Assembly (NCBI RefSeq): GCF_013128195.2
Contig: NZ_CP053452.2
Coordinates: forward strand, 5,828,001-5,892,000
Length of the DNA: 64,000 nucleotides
Origin: Frigoriglobus tundricola
GTDB lineage: Bacteria > Planctomycetota > Planctomycetia > Gemmatales > Gemmataceae
Direction: 5' to 3'
The notes under the pieces: model-generated
Told to the model about the DNA's origin: nothing
What the model saw: the letters and a program-made list of their open reading frames with translations, nothing else
Database searches by the model: none
In this document: piece after piece, positions 1-8,909 of the stretch
How the letters are laid out: each line of letters opens with the position of its first letter
Position numbering within the stretch: position 1 is the first letter of the stretch
Translations under genes and position numbers: made by a program

Positions 1-3000
1 GGGCAGGGGCTGCGATTTCACCTCGCCCACGTCTTTGTCCTCTCCCGGCTTGAAGACGACATCGCGGAAGACGATGCCTTTCCAGTCGTCGGACGCCGGG
101 GGGCGCGGCCGCCGCGCGTCCTTCCAGACGAGGTGGTACTTCAACCCCGGGACCAGCCCCGCGACGGTGAACCGCCCGTCGTCGTCCGTCGCCGGATCGG
201 GATCGCGCCGACCGGTCGTGGTCACGCTCCCGTCCGGATTAACCGTACTCATCCACGTGTTCGCCATCGCGCCGGCGTTGGCCCCGAGGTCGGTCGTGGC
301 CACGGTCCCGTCTTTCTTGATTGTCGTCACCCCGTTGCTGAGCGGCCCCCCGATGCGATTGCGGAGGAGCACGCCCGTCTCGGTCGAATGGTACTCGCCC
401 GCGCGGGCGAGGGGGAGTTCGACGACCCCTAGACGCGCCCCTTTCACCGGTTGCCCCGCGTCATCGACCAGGCGGCCGCGGACGGATGCCGCCGGTTGCA
501 GTTTCACGACGAGTGGCCCCTTCTCGTCGCCCCGGACGACCACGGACCCGGCCAGCTTCGATTGCGACTGGGAGAAGCAGACGAGCCGCGGGTGTTCGGC
601 TCCGACGCCGAGGACCGCGAACTCGGCGCCCCGCAGGGGCATCAGCGGTTCGGTGTACCAGTCGTGCAGGAGGCCGGAGGCCAGGGCGCCGGAAACCGGC
701 TTCCCGTCCGGCCCGATCAGCTTCCCTTCCACCCGGCGGCTCGAATCGAGGGTGAACCGGACCGGAATGGGGTCGGAACCGGCCTTCGGGTCGATGTCGG
801 CGAACGCGTTATAGTTCTGCGCCGCCCAACCCGGCGACGCACCACGCAGCGACTCCTGCCGCTTCACCGCGTCTGCGGCCATCGCGTACCGGCTCAGGGG
901 CGTGAGGCCGGGGGCGGCGGAAAAGGCGAGGACGGCGGGGCGGTCGGGAATGACGGCCAGCCGCAAGCGCCCGTCGTTGGGGACGTTCACCTGGCGGTCG
1001 TAACCGGTCTCCGTCGGCGATCGGTTCCCCTTCGGCCCGTTCGGGTTCTCGGGCGCGACGAAGTACGATACGTCGCCGGCAACCGGCTTGCCCGTCGCGC
1101 GGTCGGTGGTGGTGATCTCGGCCCAGACGCCACGGGCCAGCGCGATGTCGAGTCCCGCCGGGACGAACAATTTCGTCTCGGGGATGTCCTTCACCACCGG
1201 TAGGAGGGGGACGTCGCCCGTGTTCCGGACCCGAATTGCAGAGCCGTGCGCCAGCGGCAACCCGCCGAGCCGGTAACGCCCCTCCGCGTCCGTCGTCGTG
1301 CGATAAATCGTATTCTGAAGGAACCGCCCTTGCCCGGCGAGGCGGTACGTCTCGACGACCGCGGCCGGAACCGGCTTGCCGCTCACCGCGTCGCGGACCA
1401 CTCCGGTCACGACCAGGCCCGGGGCCGCGACGTAACTGTCCCCGTTAGCTTTCAGAACCTTCGGCTCCCGCTGGGGCGCCATCTCCCGCCGGAAGAACCC
1501 GGCCGTGTCGTCGGCCTCGGTCAGCCGCTTCGGAATCGGAAGCGGGCCGGGCTTTCCAGTAACGAAGTACACGTCCTGCGTCTCGATCGCGTCCCCCTCG
1601 AGACGCACCTCCACCACCCGCTCCGCGGCATACCCGTCGAGCTGGAACCACCCCTTTGCGTCGGTCGTTGCTGCCGGCAGGAGCGGGCTCGGTCGCCGCT
1701 GAATGGCGGAGTAATCGTGCCAGAAGTTGGGGAGGTGGCGCCGGACCGCGCCGCCGACAGTTTCGCCGCGTTCGAACGCCTTCATGAAGGCAGAGAAGTC
1801 CCCTTTCGCCGGGGCCGCCACGCCCAGCGGGGTCACGCGGACCCCGGCGATCGGCTGGCCCTGGAGGTCGATGATACGGCCGCGGACCGGAACCGTGTCC
1901 CCCGCGCACGTCAGCACGACGTCGCCCGTGTCAGCGTGGACTTGTTCCCAGGCCCAGGTGCGGCCCTCGGCCTTGGCGACCAGGAACCCGCCGCGCAGGG
2001 GGTCGTTCCCGACTGCAGCGGCCGTGTTGGGGACGTCCCGCTCGCCCAGCGTGAACGTGAACCGGCCGTCCGGGTTCGTCGTCGCCCGGGCCGGAACGGC
2101 CGGAATCTCCGCCGTCCCCCGGTCGGGGAAGCAGTAGTAGATCTTGGCCCCGGGCACCGGTTTGCCGTCCGCGCCCAGCACCTTGCCGGCGAAGGTCCGA
2201 CCGGGCACCCCGGCCGCCGGCTTGACGGGTTCCTCCGCCGGGGCCGCGCCCGGCCGATCGGCCGCGGGCGCCGCATCGGCTGCGGGCGGCTGGGGTTCGG
2301 GCGGTTGCTGGGCGACGACCCCGAGCCCGACCGCCCCGAGGCCGAGCAGGGCGAGCAGGGCGTACTTCGCCTTTCGCAGCATCCCGTTCACGGCTTCTCC
2401 CTTGATGAGTGCGGCGACGGTGTCGGTCGGTGAACCGGCGACCGCGGCCAGGATGGTGTCGTTCAGTTTCGGCACGGACGACCCGGTCGTGGTGGCGGCG
2501 GCGGTCGCCAAAAGGGCCGTCCCGAAGGTGTACCCGCGGGCGGTGATGGCGTCGGCCAGTTTCTTCCGGCCGCGCTCGAGCTGGCTCTTGAGCGTGGCCA
2601 CCGGCACGCCGAGCCGGGCCGCCGCCTCGTCCCGGGTCAGCCCTTCGAGGTAACAGAGGACCAGCGGCTCGCGGTAGCGCGCGGGGCGAGCTTGTCGAGT
2701 TCCTCATCGAGCACCGCCGCCAGCTCGCGCCCCGTCATGGTGTCGGCCGGGGCGACCGATTCCGGCCGGGCCGCCCGGCCCTCCCGCGCGGCCCGCCGGG
2801 CCGCGGCCCGGCGGGCGTTGCGGGCCACCTTTCGGGCGGTCGCGTACAGCCAGTTCCCCACCGAAGCGTGCCACCGGGCACCGGGCGCCTTCCGGGCCAG
2901 GATCAGGAACACCGCCTGGCAGACGTCCTCGGCGTCCTGATCGGAGGGAAGCACCCGCTTGCACACCCCGAGGACCATCTTCGAGTGGCGGGCCACCAGC

Positions 3001-3131
3001 GCCGCGAACGCGGCCTGGTCGTCGGCTTCGACGTACCGCTGGAGGAGGCTTCGGTCGCACAGTGCGGACACTTCGGCCTGGCTCAGTTCCCGCACCGCCC
3101 GCGACACCACGACTGCGGTCCGCGCCGCCAT
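1..3131 (-). pseudogene. ECF sigma factor with carboxypeptidase-regulatory repeats, frameshifted and cut by the window edge
   Basis: Start is ATG at 3131, preceded by GAGGG at good spacing. Residues 1-150 read as ECF sigma region 2 (ALVARHSKMVLGVCKRV, then DQDAEDVCQAVFLILARKA). The frame breaks in the G-run at 2681-2690, just after ELDKL, and hits a stop at 2637. One base over, the expected region 4 appears (RYREPLVLCYLEG, then the HTH LTRDEAAARLGVPVATLKS), then one membrane segment (LLALLGLGAVGLGVVAQ) and a Pro/Ala linker. After that come many beta-rich carboxypeptidase-regulatory-like repeats, such as GVVRDAVSGKPVPAA and VRGRLVDDAGQPVKGA, which run open to base 1. The family is a membrane-tethered sigma factor typical of Gemmata; its inducing signal is unknown. 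The single frameshift is either a sequence error or a real inactivation. An IS630 element lies 130 bp upstream and may have altered its promoter. Confidence 0.85.
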
Positions 3132-3326
3132 GACACACCCTCGGAGAGACGAACCCCCACCCGCATCATGTCCACCGGGCGCGGAAGGGCCGCACGAGTC
3201 GTCCGATGCTGTTATACCCCACCCGGCCTGGTGAAAGGGACTCGCCGCGGAGACCTCATACATGAACCCACCGACGCAGTCCCATCCTCTAACCGGAGGT
3301 AGCCCACTGCTTTAGAGGCCACTGCC

Positions 3327-3863
3327 ATTATCCGCATCCAGCTGCCCGCCGCCGAGGCGGAACGACTCGACGCCCTGTTCCGCTCGACGGACGACCCGAA
3401 GTTGCGGGTCCGTCTCCAGATCGTGCTGATGGCCCATCGGGGGCGTGCCCGCCAGGACATCGCCACCGACTTGGGGGTCCACCGCCGGACCGTCACCCGG
3501 TGGGTCAACGCGTACTGCGACGACGGACTCGACGGGCTGCGGCCCAAGAAGGCCAAGGGCACCCCCTGCAAGATCCCCAAGGCCCTCGCCGAGGAGATCA
3601 AGCGTTGGGTGATCAAGGGGCCGGCCGAGGAGGGGCTCGACCGTGCCAACTGGACGCACGCGGAATTGGCCGATCATCTGCTCAAGACCAAGGGCATCCG
3701 CACCTCCCGTAGCGCCATGCAACGGTTCTGCTCGGGGATCGACATCCGCCTGTATCGGCCCACGTACCGCCACGACCGGGGCGACCCGGTCAAGCAGGCC
3801 CAGGCCCGGGAGGATCTGGCCGACCTGGGAAAAGGGCCGCGGCCGGTGAACTCGTCCTCTTGA
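3327..3863 (+). CDS. IS630 transposase, N-terminal frame (orfA)
   Basis: This is the DNA-binding part of the transposase. A helix-turn-helix of the IS630 type is visible (ARQDIATDLGVHRRTVTRW), followed by a linker and a second winged-helix-like segment (THAELADHLLKTKGIRTS). The frame is open from 3303 and similarity to the family begins around IRIQLPAAEAERL, so the N-terminus probably lies upstream of the first conventional start (TTG at 3402). No ATG or GTG is available there, so the start given (ATT, 3327) is a guess. The frame ends in TGA at 3863, overlapping orfB. A G GGA AAA slippery heptamer at 3827-3833 lies 27 nt before the stop. Ribosomes slipping back one base there would make the full transposase. 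Confidence 0.8.
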   Translation: MIRIQLPAAEAERLDALFRSTDDPKLRVRLQIVLMAHRGRARQDIATDLGVHRRTVTRWVNAYCDDGLDGLRPKKAKGTPCKIPKALAEEIKRWVIKGPAEEGLDRANWTHAELADHLLKTKGIRTSRSAMQRFCSGIDIRLYRPTYRHDRGDPVKQAQAREDLADLGKGPRPVNSSS

Positions 3864-4432
3864 GCCAAGACGAGGCCCGCTTCCCGATGGTCCCGACGTT
3901 GGCCGCAACGCTCGGGGTCAAGGGTCACCGGCCGATCGTGGGAACCCGCGATTGCAAGGATCTCCTGTACGTGCTCGCCGTCGTCAATTGGGTCACCGCG
4001 GGCGTTCACGCCAACACGCTGGAAAGTTCGGCGAATGCCAAGAAGAAGACCGGGTTGAGCAAGACCCGTCGCATGCAAGAGGCGTTTGCGGCTCACCTGC
4101 GGCACATCGGTCGCATGTACCCGCGGGAGAAATATCCACGTGTCGTGGTACTGATCGACAACGCCCCGTGGCACCGGGGGAAGCCGATCGACGAGGCGAT
4201 GCGCGAGAACCCGCACCTGGAGTTCCAGCGTCTGCCCAGCTACAGCCCGCAGTTGAACCCGATCGAGCGGTTCTGGAAGAAGCTCCGCCGCCGGGCCACA
4301 CACAACCGCCTGTTCGACACGTTGGCGGACCTGAAGGCGTCGATCCGGGCCAGCCTCTGTTACTTCCAGGCCGTCCGACATAAGGTCAAAAGCCTCATCG
4401 AGGGACGGCCCAAGCGGAAGACCAGCAAATGA
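3860..4432 (+). CDS. IS630 transposase, catalytic frame (orfB)
   Basis: This is the DDE integrase-like catalytic half. The three acidic residues expected for IS630 are visible: Asp in LSQDEARFP near the start, Asp in VVLIDNAPWH, and Glu in NPIERFWKKLRR. The segment continues in the -1 frame relative to orfA, and the protein sequence reads smoothly from the slippery site (GKRAAAGELVLLSQDEAR). It is therefore probably not translated alone from the nominal TTG at 3860 but as an orfA-orfB fusion of about 370 residues. Key residues are all present. The right inverted repeat begins 8 bp after the stop. Confidence 0.85.
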   Translation: MSQDEARFPMVPTLAATLGVKGHRPIVGTRDCKDLLYVLAVVNWVTAGVHANTLESSANAKKKTGLSKTRRMQEAFAAHLRHIGRMYPREKYPRVVVLIDNAPWHRGKPIDEAMRENPHLEFQRLPSYSPQLNPIERFWKKLRRRATHNRLFDTLADLKASIRASLCYFQAVRHKVKSLIEGRPKRKTSK

Positions 4433-4593
4433 GACAGCTTCGGTGGGTTCATGTATCAGAGGACGCGGGGATCAAGCGGAGAGCGGAGTGCGGCCCATTC
4501 AAACTCTTCGTTTTGTCTCCGCGTCCTCTGCGGCCTCTGCGGTGAATCCCGTATTGTCTTCCTGTACCCCGAGGCTCTCTGGAGATTTCACGT

Positions 4594-5862
4594 ATGACGG
4601 CAGTTCCGGCGCGGGCGTGGGCGGTGACCGCCGCGGGTACGGCCGTCAACCTGTGCCTCGGCATCCTCTACGGCTGGAGCGTGTGGAAGGCCGCGCTCGT
4701 GCCCCAGGACAAGAGCCTGTACGGCCAGCCGATGCCCGGCATCAACGCGGGGTGGACGTACCTCGACGACGCCGAGGGCACCTGGGCCTACGCCATCTGC
4801 GGCTTCACCTTCGCGCTGTTCATGATACCCGGCGGGCGGCTCCAGGACCGGTACGGGGCGAAACTCGGCGCCACGCTCGGCGGCCTGTTCCTCGCCGCCG
4901 GGTGCGTCGTCGCGGGGCTGATGAAGAGCTATCTGGGGCTCGTCGTCGGGTTCGGGCTGCTCGGCGGGATCGGGATGGGCCTCGGCTACGCCGCCGCCAC
5001 GCCCGCCGCCGTGAAGTGGTTCCACTCCAGCCGCCGCGGGCTGATCGTCGGCCTGGTCGTGGCCGGGTACGGGGCCGCGGCCGTCTACATCTCGCCGCTC
5101 GCCGATTACCTGATCCGCAACCACGGACTCACCGGCAGTTTCGTCGGCCTGGGCCTCCTGTTCGCGGTGGTCGTGGTGGTCGCGGGGCAGCTCCTCAACC
5201 CGCCGCCGACCGGGTACGTCGCGCCCGCGCCCGTGGCGCGCGTCGCGGACGGACCGAAGGCGCCGACCGCCGACTTCGGCGCGGCGCAGATGCTCCGCAC
5301 GTGGCAGTTCTACGCCCTCGTGTTCCTGTTTGTGTGTTCGGCCCAATCGGGGCTCCTGGTCATCGCCAATGCGAAACCGCTGCTCACGGGCGCCGCGGGG
5401 GCGTCCGGCTTCTTCGCGGAGAACGCGTGGCTCCTGGTCACGTTCATCGGCGTGGTGAACGCCGCCGGTCGGGTGGGCACCGGCCGGTACTCCGACCGCA
5501 TCGGGCGGCTCAACGCGTACGCCCTCAACGGGGCGGTTTCGGCCGCGTGTCTGCTCGCCGCGCCGTGGGTAATAGAAGAGAAGAACGTCCTCTTGTTGTT
5601 CGCTATCATCGGGGTCATGGCGTGGCAGTACGGCGGCACGCTGGCAGTGATGCCCGCGGTGACGGCCGATTACTACGGGCCGAGGAACCTCGGCCTGAAT
5701 TACGGCCTGGTGTTCGTCGGCTGGGGGGCGGCGTTCTTCGTGCCCCAACTGGCGGGCTACATTAAACTCGCCACCGGGCGGTGGGACGGGGCGTTCTACC
5801 TGTCGGCCGGGCTGCTGGTTACGGCGGTGGTGGCGAGCCGGGGGGTCCGAAAGCCGGCTTGA
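4594..5862 (+). CDS. MFS transporter, OFA (oxalate/formate antiporter-like) type
   Basis: 422 residues and about twelve hydrophobic segments, the usual MFS size. The N-terminus (NLCLGILYGWSVWKAAL) and the loop FALFMIPGGRLQDRYGAK match the OFA branch, whose founder exchanges oxalate for formate. The second half opens with a matching copy (NAAGRVGTGRYSDRIGRLN). The periplasmic-loop insertion after helix 1 is typical of this branch. The actual substrate cannot be told from sequence; organic acids are the family's usual cargo. ATG at 4594 has GGAG about 9 nt upstream. The stop at 5862 directly abuts the next start at 5863, so the two genes are probably co-transcribed. Confidence 0.85.
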   Translation: MTAVPARAWAVTAAGTAVNLCLGILYGWSVWKAALVPQDKSLYGQPMPGINAGWTYLDDAEGTWAYAICGFTFALFMIPGGRLQDRYGAKLGATLGGLFLAAGCVVAGLMKSYLGLVVGFGLLGGIGMGLGYAAATPAAVKWFHSSRRGLIVGLVVAGYGAAAVYISPLADYLIRNHGLTGSFVGLGLLFAVVVVVAGQLLNPPPTGYVAPAPVARVADGPKAPTADFGAAQMLRTWQFYALVFLFVCSAQSGLLVIANAKPLLTGAAGASGFFAENAWLLVTFIGVVNAAGRVGTGRYSDRIGRLNAYALNGAVSAACLLAAPWVIEEKNVLLLFAIIGVMAWQYGGTLAVMPAVTADYYGPRNLGLNYGLVFVGWGAAFFVPQLAGYIKLATGRWDGAFYLSAGLLVTAVVASRGVRKPA

Positions 5863-6309
5863 GTGGCCCCGATAAATGTGATACTGGGCAACGTGTTAGA
5901 ACTGGGAACCTTACGGACGGCCGGTATGCTTTTCGCGTTGCTCTTCTTTCTGATCGCCTCGCACGCGCTCATGGACTACTCGTTGCAAAACGACTCCATG
6001 GCCGCGTGCAAGTGCCGGTCGTCCAAGTCCCCGCTCGCGGCGAGCGTGCCGTGGTACTACTGGCTGACCTCGCACGCGCTGCTCCACGGCACGGCGGTCG
6101 GCGTCGTGTTCCGGTGGATGGGCTTCAGTTGGGACGTGGTCGCCGCGCTCGCGACCGCCGAGACGGTGATCCACTGGGTCGTCGATCTGGGCAAGTGCGA
6201 GAAGCTGTACTCGCTGCACGTCGATCAGGCGATCCACATCACGTGCAAGCTCGCGTGGTGGGGCCTCGTGGCCGCGGAGTTCGTGAAGCCCATTGCGCCG
6301 CAACTCTAG
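5863..6309 (+). CDS. DUF3307 membrane protein
   Basis: 148 residues with four hydrophobic stretches (LFALLFFLIASHALMDY, WYYWLTSHALLHG, DVVAALATAETVIHWVVD, KLAWWGLVAAEFV). The arrangement, with SHALMDYSLQ near the start and HVDQAIHI toward the end, fits the DUF3307 family of small inner-membrane proteins of unknown function. A cluster of Cys and Lys (AACKCRSSK) follows helix 1 and is not typical. The GTG at 5863 touches the stop of the MFS gene; an ATG at 5926 would give a shorter protein starting right at helix 1. It ends in TAG. Confidence 0.7.
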   Translation: MAPINVILGNVLELGTLRTAGMLFALLFFLIASHALMDYSLQNDSMAACKCRSSKSPLAASVPWYYWLTSHALLHGTAVGVVFRWMGFSWDVVAALATAETVIHWVVDLGKCEKLYSLHVDQAIHITCKLAWWGLVAAEFVKPIAPQL

Positions 6310-6368
6310 ATCACAGCGGGAACGCACCGACAGGTGCGACGCGCTGTCGCAACCACGCGGGACGCATC

Positions 6369-7565
6369 ATGCCGGATCGAACCCGACGCCCCGGGCGGAC
6401 GCTCACGACGCTCGTCGTTGCGACGGCGGCCATTGCCGCCGGTGCCACCGGCGGGTTCTATTTCGCCGGGCGCTCCACCAAACCCGGAACCGGTTCCGGC
6501 CCGGAAGCGGTCGGCCCCGCGGCGGGGGACAAGGTCACGGCGCTGGGCCGGCTCCAACCCGCGGGCGGGGTCGTGCCGGTGTACGGTCCGCCCGGCGACC
6601 GCATCGCGAAACTGTTCCCGCTCGCCCCCGGCGCCGCGCTCAGGGTCAACGACCCGATCGCCGAACTCGCCAGCCGCAAGGACCGGTTGCTCGAGGTGCA
6701 GGTGGCGGAAACGCAACTGACCGAGGCGAAGACCGCGCGCGACGCGGCCGAGCGGGCCGGTAAGCAGAAGATCCGCGCGGCCGAGGCGGAACTGAACCAG
6801 GCGAAAGCGAACAAGGTGAGCGACCTCGCCGCGATCGACGCCAAACTCGAATACCTCAAGCTGCAAACGGCGTCCGCGGCGAAGCAGGTCGCGCGCTTGA
6901 AGGGGCTGAAGGACAAGGGCGTCACCGTTGCCGACGAGGACATCGAGAGGGCCGAACTGCTGAGCGCCCAGGCCGCCGCCGAACAGACCGCGACGATGGC
7001 CACCCGGGACAAGACGCGGACCACCTACGAAGAAACGGAAAAGTCCGCGCAGGCGAAGATCGACGCGGCGAAGGCCGAACTGGACGAGGCCCTGGCCCGC
7101 GCGCCGATCAAGTCGTCGGAGGAGAAGGTCGAACTGGCGAAGCAGACGAGCGAGTTGACCGTCATCAAGGCGCCGGTGACCGGGACCGTTCTGAAAGTGA
7201 CCGGTCACGCGGGGCAGCCGACGGGGGCGGAGCCGATCCTCCAGATGGCCGATCTCGGCGAGATGACCGCCGTGGCGGAGGTGTACGAGAGCGACGTGGA
7301 GCGCCTCGCCGGGTGGGTGCGGTCCGGTCCGGTGACGGCCGAGGTCACGAACCCGGCCCTCCCGAAGCCGCTGAGGGGTGTGGTGCGGTCGGAGGCGGAC
7401 ATCACGCGGATGATCGCCCGCAACCAGGTGTTCGCGATGGGTCCGCGCGAGGACGCCGACCGCCGCGTGGTGGAGGTGGTGGTTCACCTCGACGCCGATG
7501 CGGCCGCGACCGCCGGGCGGTTCGTCGGGTTACAGGTGACGGTCGCGTTCGGGCCGCAGCGCTGA
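6369..7565 (+). CDS. HlyD/DevB-like periplasmic adaptor of an ABC exporter
   Basis: 398 residues. An N-terminal membrane anchor (LTTLVVATAAIAAGATGGFYF) is followed by a barrel-like segment (VTALGRLQPAGGVVPVYGP). A long Ala/Lys/Glu-rich alpha-helical hairpin covers roughly residues 100-265. The return strand is the lipoyl-like half motif (LTVIKAPVTGTVLKVTGHAG), with a beta-barrel domain after it. This is the layout of membrane-fusion proteins; the 'GRLQPAGG' start resembles DevB, the adaptor of DevBCA-type exporters. The downstream DevC-like permease supports that. ATG at 6369 was chosen because it directly precedes the membrane anchor. No ATPase gene is adjacent. Confidence 0.82.
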   Translation: MPDRTRRPGRTLTTLVVATAAIAAGATGGFYFAGRSTKPGTGSGPEAVGPAAGDKVTALGRLQPAGGVVPVYGPPGDRIAKLFPLAPGAALRVNDPIAELASRKDRLLEVQVAETQLTEAKTARDAAERAGKQKIRAAEAELNQAKANKVSDLAAIDAKLEYLKLQTASAAKQVARLKGLKDKGVTVADEDIERAELLSAQAAAEQTATMATRDKTRTTYEETEKSAQAKIDAAKAELDEALARAPIKSSEEKVELAKQTSELTVIKAPVTGTVLKVTGHAGQPTGAEPILQMADLGEMTAVAEVYESDVERLAGWVRSGPVTAEVTNPALPKPLRGVVRSEADITRMIARNQVFAMGPREDADRRVVEVVVHLDADAAATAGRFVGLQVTVAFGPQR

Positions 7566-7688
7566 TCTTCCCCTCACCCAGGGCGGTGCCCTGGGCTGAG
7601 AACTCGCAGGCTTCCCGCCTGCAACTCGATTTGCACCCCAACGGGGTGAGATTCCTCAGCCCGGGGCAACGCCCTGGTCGGATCGCGT
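7566..7688. repeat. Dispersed palindromic repeat between adaptor and permease genes
   Basis: The gap holds an imperfect inverted repeat. CCAGGGCGGTGCCCTGGGCT near 7580 pairs with the complement of AGCCCGGGGCAACGCCCTGG near 7660. Smaller palindromes lie between them (GCAGGCTTCCCGCCTGC and CACCCCAACGGGGTG). This resembles the extragenic palindromes scattered through planctomycete genomes. It could form an mRNA hairpin that alters expression of the downstream permease. No other copy was seen in the window. Confidence 0.65.
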
Positions 7689-8909
7689 ATGACCCCGTTC
7701 CGGCTCGCGTGGGCGAATCTGGTTCACAAGCGCACGCGGACACTCATCGCCGCGGCCGGGGTCGCGTTCGCGGTCGTCCTGGTGTTCATGGAACTGGGGA
7801 TGCTCGGCGGGGTCGGCCGCACCGCCACGATGCTGTACGACAAGCTGCAATTCGACCTGCTCGTCACCTCGGCCGAGTACCTCGACCTGAGCCGGCCGGG
7901 CGAGTTCCCGCGCACGCGGTTGGCGCAGGCCCGCGTGGACGGCGTGGGCGAGGTTCTGCCGCTCCTGTTCGGCCCCGCCGAATGGCGGGCGCCGCCCTCG
8001 AAGTCGCTGTTCGGCTCCCCGATCACGGGCGGCGGACCGTTGACCCTCAGCGTCGTCGCCGCCCCGCCCGAACGGCTGGCACAGGTGTTCCTCGTCGGCC
8101 CGAACGGCGTGTTCCCGTCCGCCGACGAGGCCCGCGACTCCGGCCGCCGGCTCTCCCGCCTCGATACGGTGCTCCTCGACCGCCGCTCCAAACCGGAGTA
8201 CGGCGACGTGGAGCCGCTCCGCGCGCTCCCCCCGGACGGGACCGGCGGCGCAGCGGTGCGCCTCAACGGGCAGCGGGCGAGCGTGGTCGGCGGGTTCGAA
8301 CTCGGCACCGGGTTCAGTTGGAACGGCCTCCTGATGACGAGCGAGGAGACGTTCCAGCGGTTCACGATGCGCCCGGCCGACGCGGTCAACTTCGGGCTGG
8401 TGAAAGTGAAACCGGGCACGGACCCGACCACGGTTCAGGCACGCTTGCGGGCGGCGCTCCCGCCGGACGTGAAGGTGTACACGCGCGACGAGATCAACTC
8501 GGACGAGCGCCGCTACTGGCTGCGGCTCACGTCGGTGGGGCAGTTCCTGATCGTCGCGGTGGTGCTGGCGGTCGCGGTCGGCGTCATCTTCGTGTACCAG
8601 ATGATGGCCGCCGACATTCGGAACATGCTGCCCGAATACGCGACCGTGAAGGCGCTCGGCTACCGCCCGCCGTACCTCACCGGCGTCGTCCTGTGGCAAG
8701 CGCTGCTGCTCGCGCTCCTCGGTTACGTGCCGGGGTTCGTGGCCGCGCTGGGACTGTATTACGTGGCGACGAACTACGGCGGCATCCCGACCGGTATGAC
8801 GGTCGAAATTGCCGCGAGCGTGCTCGTGCTGACGTGCGTGATGTGTCTGGCGTCCGGGCTGTTCGCCGTGCGAAAGGTCCACACGGCCGATCCGGCGGAT
8901 CTGTTTTAG
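7689..8909 (+). CDS. DevC-like ABC transporter permease (FtsX/MacB fold)
   Basis: 406 residues. One helix near the N-terminus (TLIAAAGVAFAVVLVFMEL) is followed by a periplasmic domain of about 230 residues, then three C-terminal helices (FLIVAVVLAVAVGVIFVYQM, VLWQALLLALLGYVPGFVAAL, IAASVLVLTCVMCLASGLFAV). The motif MLPEYATVKALGYRPPYL before helix 3 is the FtsX-type coupling region. With the upstream adaptor it forms a DevBC-like pair that would export an unknown lipid, peptide or polymer. The ATPase expected as the third partner is absent here. The TAG stop overlaps the TAA of rsmH, which converges from the other strand. Confidence 0.85.
   Translation: MTPFRLAWANLVHKRTRTLIAAAGVAFAVVLVFMELGMLGGVGRTATMLYDKLQFDLLVTSAEYLDLSRPGEFPRTRLAQARVDGVGEVLPLLFGPAEWRAPPSKSLFGSPITGGGPLTLSVVAAPPERLAQVFLVGPNGVFPSADEARDSGRRLSRLDTVLLDRRSKPEYGDVEPLRALPPDGTGGAAVRLNGQRASVVGGFELGTGFSWNGLLMTSEETFQRFTMRPADAVNFGLVKVKPGTDPTTVQARLRAALPPDVKVYTRDEINSDERRYWLRLTSVGQFLIVAVVLAVAVGVIFVYQMMAADIRNMLPEYATVKALGYRPPYLTGVVLWQALLLALLGYVPGFVAALGLYYVATNYGGIPTGMTVEIAASVLVLTCVMCLASGLFAVRKVHTADPADLF

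Larger units (their letters stand above)
3261..4453 (+). mobile_element. Complete IS630-family insertion sequence
   Basis: The element is about 1193 bp with perfect 14-bp terminal inverted repeats: CATGAACCCACCGA at 3261-3274 and its complement at 4440-4453. A TA dinucleotide flanks both ends (3259-3260 and 4454-4455), as expected for the TA target duplication of the IS630/Tc1-mariner superfamily. It encodes a two-frame DDE transposase. Intact ends, intact frames and intact catalytic residues suggest a recent and possibly active insertion. It sits between the sigma-factor gene and the MFS gene. The right end abuts a short inverted-repeat pair (CAGAGGACGCGG near 4457, complement near 4518). 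Confidence 0.92.
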
